Source: Amia ocellicauda (Eukaryota > Chordata > Actinopteri > Amiiformes > Amiidae). From it: a DNA stretch of 64,000 nt. The stretch lies in contig NC_089858.1 in the NCBI RefSeq assembly GCF_036373705.1, positions 35,250,749 to 35,314,748 on the forward strand, in the 5' to 3' direction. This document shows, piece by piece, positions 37,762-47,293 of this stretch; the first letter of the stretch is position 1, and each line of letters begins with the position of its first letter. Both the position numbers and the translations under genes were made by a program. The notes under the pieces were generated by a model. The model saw nothing but the letters and a program-made list of their open reading frames with translations, was not told the origin of the DNA and made no database searches.

Positions 37762-39101
37762 TAATTACACTATGGGAAGAATAGAACTAGATGAAGTAAC
37801 ACATGAGAAAGACCTAGGAGTCTATGTGGACTCCTTACTTTCTCCATCCAAACATTGTGGGGAAGCAATAAAAAAGGCAAACAGAATGCTAGGGTATATT
37901 GTCAAAAGTGTAGAATTGAGAACAAGGGCAGTGATGTTCAGACTGTCCAATGCACTAGTTAGAGCTCATCTGGATACTGTGTGCAGTTCTGGGCTCCACA
38001 CTTCAAGAAAGATATCGCTGCTCTAGAGGCAGTTCAGAGGAGAGCAACCAGACTTATTCCAGGTCTGAAGGGAAAGTCCTACTGAGAGACTGAGGAACTG
38101 AACCTTTTCACGTGGGGACTTGATCCAAGTCTTCGAAATCATGAAAGGCATCGACCACATCAAACCAAAGGAGCTTTTCCAGATCAGCAGGGACACACGG
38201 ACCTGGGGACACAAATGGAAACTGGGCTTCAAGGCTTTCAAGACAGAAAACAGGAGACACTTCTTCACACACTCCCCAGTGATGTGGCTTAAGAGACAAT
38301 TTGTGAACATTCAAAAATAGACTTGATATGATCCTTGGATCCTGAGACCTGTGTGAGTTATTAATGGACACCAAGCAAGCACGATGGGTCGAATGACCTC
38401 CTCTAATTTGTAAACTTTCTTACATTTTTCTTATGTTCTTAATTTAAATATAGGAGACATTCCAGCCACTGCAAAATACAAATCCACATACCAAAGAGTT
38501 TAAAAAGCGTAAACTCAAGGAGGTTAGTCATACAGGGCCTTTTTCATGAAAGGGTTTGATTTCAAAACAAAAAGTAAATTTGATCTGGTTTGAATTAGTG
38601 GTGTTCTTATAACAGCAGACCCTGGTAGGCTTCGACTGCCAGAACAGACGCTGGGAACTTGGGCTGCTGCCCTGGCATTTGCTTTAAAAAAAATACCAGG
38701 GGACATACCCTACTGAAAAACAATTATCCCACACGTCTCATTAAACAATCACTTAGGCCGGATCTTATGCAAAGCAATTGTCGGGCATTGAGGAAAGATT
38801 CCTGTAATTAACAACTTGCTGACACTGGGACCCTTGGCGTTTAAACCCATTTGAAGAGACAGGCACGGGGAGTTCCAGTCATTTGCTCGGGTAAAACACA
38901 AGCAGTTGTAGTGCCAGCCAGCTGCATAAGACAACTCAGCATGTTGAGTGTAAGGTTGTCGTACAAAGCACCTCGACACGCTACTCAATATGCTCATCTA
39001 TGGGGAATGGGCGTGATCTAATTTTTTAGTTATTCAATACCCACAGTATTTATATGCATAACCAGCCCTCCTGAAATAGAAATGCCAGCTGAGTGAGATC
39101 A

Positions 39102-39711
39102 GGGGCCGGTTGAACTAAAAAGGTCTAACTTTAAGTCTTAGCCTTAGTCTAAGTCCTGTGAAATTGGACTTGCGTAAGACCTCGCTATAAGACCGCTGCA
39201 CGAAACAAAACCCCACAGGTCTTACGTTAGCCCTGGCTTAACTGATGTTTAATTAAGTTTTTATTAATTAAATTAAACATTTTATTGTCAAATTAGTTGC
39301 AACTATTATTAGTTAAACTTCAATTACTTTGAATGTATTTAAGTATTGATGTATTTATTTTTTATAGCTTTTGCATTCTCCTGTGCTATTTCTGAATTAT
39401 TTATACGAGAAGGTTTTGTCAGTCCTTAAATATCCTCTCTTGATGAAATGCCCTTTCATATAAAAAATCTAAATTACCTGGCATATGTGCTGCCATGTTG
39501 GTTTCATGTCAGTTTCTATAGCAAGAGATACCCATTTCCCATGTAAGCCTGGTGTAGGATAGACTTAAAAAATGACTTAAATTTAAGACCAAACTGAATC
39601 GATTTTTTTTTTTTTTTTTGCAACATGCCTATTTATTTTGGGCTTAAATTTAAGTCTAAGACCTTAAAAATGGTCTTAAAAGCATTTAAGACCTTTTGTG
39701 CAACCGGCCCC
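39102..39711. mobile_element. 610-bp non-autonomous element with GGGGCCGGTTG ends
   Basis: Left end GGGGCCGGTTGAACTAAAA is mirrored by TTTTGTGCAACCGGCCCC at the right. The inside of each end is crowded with direct and inverted copies of TTAAGTCTTA/TAAGACC-like words, giving dense subterminal repeats. A T18 tract lies near 39603-39619. No coding capacity. The ends are reminiscent of PIF/Harbinger-type MITEs, but the target duplication is ambiguous, so the class is uncertain. Confidence 0.75.
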
Positions 39712-40521
39712 AGGTGAAGGGTGAACTCCTACAGATGTTGGATACACACACACACACATTTGTTTTTACCCCCGAAGTAAATGTAAACAGACAAACATGT
39801 GCAGTTGCATAATATTTAATACAGATCTAAATATGGAATCACAATATATATTAAACTTCAGGGTGGCGGGAGATTAATTATTCACTCTGCCAGAGTTTAA
39901 AAACAATCATCAGTAATTGTATTTGGTTTCAGTCATGAGAAAACAGCTGCAAGTGAAAATAAGATAATCCCAACTCACAGCAGATGATCGCTGCAGTGCG
40001 CCTGCACTCCAGATGTTTACGTGTCCTTGTAACACACTGGTGAGGCAAGTCATGTGATGGCCACAACACTTCACATTCACACACACTCCTCAGCCCAGTG
40101 AACTGCAGCACTGACCAGGATGCATCTTCATTGGCTAAAAGCAGAGCACGGCTCCACACAGCTCAGCAATTAAGGTGCAGGAGTGACAGTGACTTCCTTC
40201 AGATTTAAACTACAATCTATTAATCGCAGTTGCTCAGCCAAACTCTCAACTGAACTGGTCAGTCGTAAATTAAAATATAATAAATTAATATATTTTCTAT
40301 CTTTCTGCTTTGGTTGTATTTCATCCTGATACACTAATACTGCTTATTACAATAGTACTGTGTCCAGGTCACAATTTCATCAGTGCATCCATTAGTCTTG
40401 ACCTGGTCACTGGGCTCTCGGTCAACAGTGGCCAGCACAAGCAGACCCGTGCAGACAGAGTCCCCATCGAGCATAGCAGGAGAAAGTGACAGTTGGAAAA
40501 GAGAGAGAGCTCAGGCTGGCC

Positions 40522-42680
40522 TCACGGTTTCTCTGCAGTATCCGCCCGATAAGTACCACACAGCCGGTCCCAGTGGGTGAAGTAAGGTGCGTAGTTGTAG
40601 CGGAAGTGGTGGTGATGGGTCTGGTGAAAGGGCGACCCCCCGAGGAGGTGGAAGGGCAAGAGCCGGTGTGTGGCCCAGGGCAGGTCATGGCCACAGTGGT
40701 CCTCCACAGACATCCAGATATTGATCATGTGGAATGCCATTTCACTGAGCGGGTGGCAGTCCAGCAGGGCGGCGCAAGTGAGGGCAATGGTCTGCAGGCT
40801 CAGCAGTTCCCAGGGGCTGGAGTCCTGTGCAGCCAGAGCAAAAGTGTCCCGGTTCTGGTGGTGGGTGCTGTGGACTCTCTGGTACAGCCAGGGCACCCTG
40901 GGGATGGCAGCAGACAGGGGCTGTGTTTATTGCCTCTTTCTAATCTGAGTGAAGGGAGATCTATTTCTATTGGTTAATCAGAGTGACAGGAGATATATTT
41001 CTATTGGTTAATCAGAGTGACAGGAGATCTATTTCTATTGGTTAATCTGAGTGACGGGAGATCTATATCTATTGGTCAATCTGAGTGACATGTCCATCAT
41101 TAATGTACAATAGTTAGATTGGAGGATTGAGGTTTTAGAGTGGTGTCACAATGGTTATTCATATAAGCACAGTTCCAATGGTAGTTACATATCAGATGAC
41201 AAATGAATGCTAGTTGCAATTCAACAAAATTGAACACGTTTTTTAATTTATTTTTTTCCCCTAATTTAAAACAGGTAACTTCAGATGAAACAAACACAAC
41301 CCTAACACCACTGTTCCATGCCAGGCCCATACCAATCTACACTCGATTCAGTTCAGCAAGCAGAAAAGCAACCCTAACCTTAACAAAAAGCCTACATTTA
41401 CTGGGGACTCTAACCCTAGCTTTATCCAGAATCTGATTTCATCCCTTAATTTTAATGCAAAATATAGCAACTCCAAATAATGAACCTGAATGCAACTGTT
41501 AAATTATTACTACCTTCAGCCAAAGCTTTTTATATTAATATTGTGATCTTCAAACATCAAAAGGAGAGTACTTAACCAATACAGCACATTACCTCAGTGT
41601 GTCCCGAAGGGCACATTTTTACCTTCGAAGGTTCAGAACACATTACCGAACGAAGGTTCAAAGTTTCATCATTTATCAATTACGTCACATTAGCTATTAA
41701 TGTACAGATTTGAATGAAAATCCTTTTTTTTTTTTTTTTTTTACAGATAATCCATTTAACTAAATAAAACACCGCCTTGTAGTTTAAGTCGAACAGTAAT
41801 CATGTTTTTTATTTATGTTTTACATGTTACATGTAACATGTAACTTCATGTTAACTTCAATTTATATTTTATTTAATAAGGTCAAAGTGTTGGAAATGGT
41901 GAATCTGTATAAAAAATACATATTGGTGAATATATCCCGGTGTTCTAACTGATATACTTTCCTTATTATGTCAGCATTTAAATTCTACAGTTTTTTGTCA
42001 TTATTATTATTATTATTATCATCATCATAATTTTCATTATTATAAATACTGGTGAATCAATATTTGAGACTATTCCCAGTGTGTGATCGGTTCTGTTCAC
42101 GGTGGGAATCTCCTGTCTTCATGGTGTTGGATGCGTGTCCCTTATGTCACATATAAATGTCGCCTCAATGGTCTGAAACAAATCGATATAGACAGTGTAA
42201 ACATGTTACTGTACCAACATACTTGTTGTCAAGCGCCTACCTGTGAATGACGACGTGCCAGGCGAAGTACACGGAGTCGAAGAGCAGGAGGCACAGGGCG
42301 ACCTCGGCCAGCGCTCTGGCGCAGCGCGGAGCCTCCGGCGGCAGACTGGGGCTGCGGACGCACTGCAGCAGCGCCGTGACCGGGGCGATGACCGTCAGGT
42401 GGCAGCAGGCTATCCTGAGCAGACAGCGCCCCCACAGCTGCAGGGTGTCGCCGACTGGTACCTGCGGGTCCCCGCCAGCAATCCGGTAACAGTTCATCTG
42501 CGGCCAGCGGCGCCCCAGCACGTCCACAAGCAGGAACGGCACCGACAGAGCCAGGTGTGCCAGGAAGCCGAAGGACGCGGGCAGCAGCGGGGACTGGAGG
42601 AGGCGCTCCCGGCGGAGGATGGACTCCCAGAGCGGCTGCAGCAGCAGGTCAGGGGGGGCTGCAGGACACGTACTGTTCAT
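40522..42680 (-). CDS. ch25h-like: cholesterol 25-hydroxylase-like protein, two exons
   Basis: Di-iron sterol hydroxylase of the fatty-acid hydroxylase superfamily; family members convert cholesterol to 25-hydroxycholesterol in the ER membrane, repressing SREBP and acting in antiviral defence (known). Minus-strand exons 42680-42241 and 40897-40522; the split Arg codon joins AG with G; 271 residues (human CH25H 272). Hydrophobic membrane segments near 35-55, 75-105 and 125-140. Histidine boxes complete: H142-x3-H146, H156-x2-HH160, H238-x2-HH242, followed by YAPYFTHWDR. Human CH25H is a single exon; here a 1.3-kb intron falls between boxes 1 and 2. The start is the ATG before NSTCPAAPPD, aligning with human. 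Upstream, only a weak ISRE-like GAACTGAAAC (near 42732) is seen. Member of the family is certain; which paralogue is not. Confidence 0.92.
40940..41092. repeat. 34-bp tandem repeat, about 4.3 copies, in the hydroxylase intron
   Basis: GGAGAT anchors at 40955, 40989, 41023 and 41057 are spaced exactly 34 bases apart. Each unit contains CTATTGGTTAATC (an inverted CCAAT core) and GAGTGAC. Units differ by one to four substitutions. It begins 43 bases upstream, on +, of the exon 2 acceptor of the minus-strand gene, i.e. right inside the 3' end of its intron. Confidence 0.9.
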
Positions 42681-42689
42681 TGCCCCCTC

Positions 42690-45600
42690 TCTCTCTGTAT
42701 GTATATCTTTAACAAATCCAGTGCGGCTGTTTCAGTTCATTCACTCCACTTTCTGATGGTAAACCATGCCTCCTTCGTGTTTAGTTTCATCTTGAAAAGG
42801 AAAAAGAAAACAATCAAGACCCCTTACTCCTCTGATGGCAATGTTTAAAAATCGTATCCGCTGCTTGTCATGTACTTTTTCTAGGCAGGCATCCCCGTCT
42901 CAGACGTCCTGTGAGGAGGCGCAGGCTGTGCGCTGCTCTGGGGCTCGACTCCGCTTTTGTACTCCGTGAAACTGGAACTGAACCAGCTGAACCGGGGGAG
43001 GTCCAGCGCACCGCTCCGAAACTCACACATGTGCGGGAATGAACAGGACTGACCACAGGTGTGACACACAGCTAACTGACACTACATGATGTCGGGAATA
43101 TTCAGGCTTCTAGGATTGTTTGGGTTATGTAACTTTCTTGCGTGTCTTTATTGAAAAATAAATTAAAAAGGCAGCAACCAAGGCTTTGTAGTATTCTGCC
43201 TGCCCCTCACTCAGTGGCGGTTCTAGCTTGTATGGCTCCCTGGGCGAACCCCCCTTTCAGAAACAAACTGTAGTATATAACTACAAATAAAAAAGAGATT
43301 CGAATTATAAGGCTAACAAACATAAGTGTTATACTAGCCTATTTCAGTACATGCATAACATTATACTCAAAAAGAGATGACATAGCTGCATACCTTTATC
43401 TTTTGCGCGTTTCTCATCTTCTTCTTGCCTCTATTTCCTAAACTGGGCACCTGATGGCTTAGACCATTTCTTATCCATTTGTGTTGATTTGGCACTTGAG
43501 CATCAATACATTACCCATCCCCCAACACTGCCAACCAAGAGTCAAGACTAAACCAGTTCACCTTGCTGGTGTGCAGACTGGTTTTATATTATTCTTAAAG
43601 ACAATGCAACAATATGTCTGAGAAACTATATATCCACAGTATTATTAATTAATTGTGGTTTATTTGGTAGCATTTCGTAGTGTGACTGATTTTAGTAATT
43701 GCGTAATAGATCCTTAGAAACTAGATTTATAATCAGCATTTACGATTACACCCATTTATACACAATATTCTCCCACGGTGTGTATCGTGTTTTATCATGA
43801 TTAGCTCTCCAATCATTAACCAGATTGCACGGTGCGTTGCCCAGCTTGACAACGCGTGTAGTCCTTTATGCCAGGGTGCAATCAAATGTGCAAAAGAGAC
43901 CCACTATGGAGGGTGATCAGTGCCAAAATGAAGATGAACGTGATTATGGACATGAACATGAACATGCAGACAGTCCGCTTTTACAGTGTTACCACAGAAA
44001 CTGGTCGGAAGTCAGACAGGTCCACGCAGAGCAATGGTAGACAGACGTGTTTCAATTAATAAAACTTAATAGTTTCATATTGTATTTTGTTCTTATTTAG
44101 AAAATGTGCACAGACTCTCACTCTACTCACTCACGGTCAAAAAAAGAGGTGTTAAATTAAGTCCTACATTTTACCTCTATTTCACCTTCTTTCTAACTGT
44201 TGCGTTAATGTTAGTAAATGGAGGTCCTTGAGGTCCTTAATCAGGAGAGACAAGTGCTTAAGTGTTTCTTAAAGCAATCACCATGTACGGTGCATTGCTC
44301 AGTTAATAGAAACAATAATATAGAAAATATAGTAAATATAGAAAAGTGTTTGCAAACTATAAACCCAGATGGTCAATGTTAACATGGAAATAAGAGAGCT
44401 GATTTCACATTAATGAAGAACATCATGCTTTTATTAACTGAAGATTTAACCATTACAGTTCACATAATACTATGTGTGAAATGAATCCGGCGCATGGGAA
44501 AACTTAATGCGTTCAAATAAAAATATTAACCAGACGCTTTAATTTCAAAATGTGCCTATAACATACTATATAATGAGGTGCATTTGCATGACGCATTTCC
44601 ACGCTAAAATAAAGTTAACAAGTTTAATGTTAGCTAACCGGCTACATGTCATCATGTGTATGCCGAGGCATAAAGTTAACGTTAGCTGTCTCAGTATTAC
44701 TATAATAAAAACGTTTAAATAATAATAATAAAAAAAGCGCGTGTGGTGTCATGTGCATCTTTAACTGTATGATATTTAATTATAATCAAAAGTAACTTTC
44801 ACAAGTTTAATGTTAGCTAACCTAGTTACGTCATCATATGCAACCCGAGTTAAGAAAGTTAACATCAATGTTTTTAAATAATACTAATACTAATAAATAG
44901 ATAAAAAAGCGAGTGTCATGATTATGTGCATCTTTATGGTAATTGTATATCACTTTACATTATATATTAGTGTTCGAACTGAGGGGGGGTACCCTCATAA
45001 GAGGTAAGAGAGAAAACTTTGAACTTGGGGGGTCCCGATATTTCATTAAATAATACAAACAAATGTCGAAATGAATGCCCTGACACGAGAGGTCTTTGTC
45101 GTCTTCTTCCAAATTCCAAAAGTGTTCCAGAATCGATTGTTTTCTCTTCAGTGACGTTCTAAACCCGCGCGTGCGCAAACTCGCAGCGGTGACTCAGTTA
45201 CAGCAGGACTGAGTGGAAACACGCCATTCTTCTCTGATTTAGCATGATTACAAATGTATATCATTATCTAATTATCTAATTAAACGGCAGTTTATAATCT
45301 TTGTCTACCCAGCAGTGTCACGATGTGGAGTCCACCAAAAACATTAAAAACAGAAGGTGATTCAGCAGCCAATAGCAGGGCGGGAATGAGAGCCAATCAT
45401 AATTCAGTTCCTCCTGGCCAATCAGAATGAGCTGATGTTTGAGTCCTGGCAGGGACAGTTCATGGTAGCTTTTATATGGGGTCAAATTAGTGCCATAAGT
45501 ATCCCATTCAAAAAATATATATATTGTAAACAAAACAAAAAACAGAAAAAAATGATGTTGAGATCAAAAAAAAAAATCGAATGCAAAATGTATAGAATTG

Positions 45601-46046
45601 TAAACAAAAACAAAAAAACTTGAAAGCAAAAAATGTTAAATCGAGAGCAACACTCGCCTGCAGTCCCTGTCTGTGGCTGCGATGCTGCGATTTTTGCTTT
45701 CGCCGCCGTTTCTTTGCTTTCGATTTATTTATTTTCGTTACGGGTTTTGGCGCCGTTTTGTCGTGAGGGCGGGATGTAATATGTAATAACTGATTAATGT
45801 TTCAAGGGCGGCATATAAACCTGATAAGGCAGCTGAGATATGGACGCAAGAACAAAGGCAGGAGAGACAGAAGCGCTGTGTTGTTGCGCACTGGGGGAAG
45901 TTCCAATGCCTCTGAGTAACCTGCCTGCCTGTACCTAAATACCTCTGTCTCTAAAGTCCTTACAGTCCTCTTTTGTTTAAATTTTTGTGGGTTAAGTTTT
46001 AAAGATCCCATTAGACAAACTATATAGCCTTGGTGCAGATTAATAT
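42690..46046. other. intergenic DNA upstream of the hydroxylase gene
   Basis: No gene recognised. 42690-43080 is moderately G+C-rich and may hold the hydroxylase promoter. 43220-43240 (CAGTGGCGGTTCTAGC) looks like one end of a DNA transposon without a partner. 45640-45780 is a G+C-rich, CpG-rich repeat-like stretch (GGTTTTGGCGCCGTTTT). The 44.6-44.95 kb duplication is listed separately. Confidence 0.5.
44611..44950. repeat. degenerate tandem duplication, unit about 180 bp
   Basis: Copy 1 (from 44611) and copy 2 (from about 44788) share, in the same order, AAGTTTAATGTTAGCTAACC, a CATCAT(G) piece, AAAGTTAAC, TTTAAATAATA, AAAAAAGCG, and ATGTGCATCTTTA. Order and spacing show a local duplication with later drift. 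No coding content. Confidence 0.7.
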
Positions 46047-46178
46047 GCAATTGTTGGGGTAAAATTGCTTTCCAGTAAGATACTAGTTAAAACTTGCTCT
46101 TATAAGGGTTTCCTGTGTGGCAGATAGAGATCATTTCTACTGCCGTGGACATTCTTTAGTTAATGAACCAAAACTATA

Positions 46179-46901
46179 CACTCACCTAAAGGATTATTAG
46201 GAACACCTGTTCAATTTCTCATTAATGCAATTATCTAACCAACCAATCACATGGCAGTTGCTTCAATGCATTTAGGGGTGTGGTCCTGGGCAAGACAATC
46301 TCCTGAACTCCAAACTGAATGTCTGAATGGGAAAGAAAGGTGATTTAAGCAATTTTGAGCGTGGCATGGTTGTTGGTGCCAGACGGGCCGGTCTGAGTAT
46401 TTCACAATCTGCTCAGTTACTGGGATTTTCACGCACAACCATTTCTAGGGTTTACAAAGAATGGTGTGAAAAGGGAAAAACATCCAGTATGCGGCAGTCC
46501 TGTGGGCGAAAATGCCTTGTTGATGCTAGAGGTCAGAGGAGAATGGGCCGACTGATTCAAGCTGATAGAAGAGCAACTTTGACTGAAATAACCACTCGTT
46601 ACAACCGAGGTATGCAGCAAAGCATTTGTGAAGCCACAACACATACAACCTTGAGGCGGATGGGCTACAACAGCAGAAGACCCCACCGGGTACCACTCAT
46701 CTCCACTACAAATAGGAAAAAGAGGCTACAATTTGCACAAGCTCACCAAAATTGGACAGTTGAAGACTAGAAAAATGTTTCTAAAGAATGCATTCAGCAC
46801 CTTGTTGAATCAATGCCATGTAGAATTAAGACAGTTCTGAAGGCGAAAGGGGGTCAAACACAGTATTAGTATGGTGTTCCTAATAATCCTTTAGGTGAGT
46901 G
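46179..46901 (+). mobile_element. internally deleted Incomer (DD36E) copy inside the solo LTR
   Basis: Same ends as the element at 36541-37761, flanked by TA (46177-46178 and 46902-46903). 723 bp against 1221 bp: about 498 bp are missing between the transposase N-terminal half and its last codons. The junction, near 46778-46782, shows a few bases of shared sequence. Apart from the deletion only a handful of differences from the full copy are seen, so the two are close relatives. It keeps both ends and could be mobilised in trans. Confidence 0.95.
46327..46770 (+). pseudogene. truncated DD36E transposase
   Basis: 147 codons identical to the N-terminal 147 residues of the full transposase except V18A, R106H and A120P, ending at a TAG just after TVED. 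It retains the DNA-binding region but no catalytic Asp or Glu. The remaining 3' end (46783-46868) encodes the original C-terminal codons out of phase or after the stop. If translated, the product would be a DNA-binding fragment without catalytic activity. Confidence 0.9.
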
Positions 46902-47107
46902 TATAACACGTTCTTATCAGTATAGTGTGCTGTGTCCTTGGTACCAGCGCTTCCATGTCTGGATGAAATAGTGTTTTCCTAATTATAAAGAATACCTCAT
47001 GAATTATTGCTTCCCGTGTCTCGGAACTGCACCGGGACATATGCCAAGAAAATATCATCCAGGTTCGGGACGGCACCGAACCTCCTTTGAAATATTGCTT
47101 GTAGATG

Positions 47108-47137
47108 TATAAAAGGCCGTGTGAAACTTTCAATAAA
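47108..47137 (+). promoter_or_regulatory. LTR TATA box and poly(A) signal
   Basis: TATAAAAGG (47108-47116) and AATAAA (47132-47137) 16 bases apart inside the solo LTR. This fixes the LTR's + orientation. Could provide a cryptic promoter, but no downstream gene on + was recognised. Confidence 0.6.
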
Positions 47138-47293
47138 CGAAGATAAACGAACAGACATTGTGTCAGTGACTTTACTTCCCAGGCCTGTCTCCTGCTGAGA
47201 GTCTACACTGTTACTGGAAGCGCTCACTGGGGTGCCTGATTTACTGGGACCCGAAAGGTTGCTTCAACTGAAGCATTGTACCTTAACAGCAAT

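Larger units (their letters stand above)
34700..38325 (+). pseudogene. CR1-like ORF2 (endonuclease-reverse transcriptase), broken
   Basis: Endonuclease in 34700-35270 with a frameshift near 34950; RT in about 35560-36446, with a stop after REIIY (near 35800) and another after QHGFR (near 36024). The polymerase signature FADD (near 36378) is intact. The frame continues after the transposon at 37763 with YTMGRIELDEV, so the insertion interrupted what was once one frame. Further breaks occur near 38025 and 38080. Not functional. Confidence 0.85.
34165..38440 (+). mobile_element. CR1-like LINE, 5'-truncated, decayed, interrupted by a DNA transposon
   Basis: Reading + frames in order gives the C-terminal part of an esterase-type ORF1 (VMVHIGTND near 34265; DGLHLNRRGA near 34540-34570), an endonuclease (LNARSIRNK, ETWLTEN, YRQPNSD, MGDFNF), then reverse transcriptase ([46 protein letters not shown]) and the C-terminal KDLGVYVD region. 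The ORF1 esterase, the RT motifs and the short 3' tail fit the CR1 clade. Many stops and frameshifts make it inactive. The Incomer transposon at 36541-37761 splits it. Without that insert about 3.05 kb of LINE remains. The 5' boundary is approximate. Confidence 0.88.
46052..47288 (+). mobile_element. solo LTR of an LTR retroelement, interrupted by a DNA transposon
   Basis: Begins TGTTGGGGTA and ends TACCTTAACA (inverted termini TG...CA, 8 of 10 matching) and is flanked on both sides by GCAAT (46047-46051 and 47289-47293), a 5-bp target duplication. Inside are TATAAAAGG at 47108-47116 and AATAAA at 47132-47137, the usual LTR promoter and poly(A) signal. Subtracting the 723-bp transposon and its extra TA leaves about 512 bp, a normal LTR size. 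No internal gag-pol region, so it arose by LTR-LTR recombination. Family (Ty3/gypsy-like, BEL or endogenous retrovirus) cannot be told. Confidence 0.85.

Noticed and set aside
41600..41670. Inverted CTTCGAAGGTTC pieces as a transposon
   Set aside because: Too short, no defined ends or duplication.
43220..43240. CAGTGGCGGTTCTAGC as a full hAT element
   Set aside because: No matching inverted end or target duplication found downstream.
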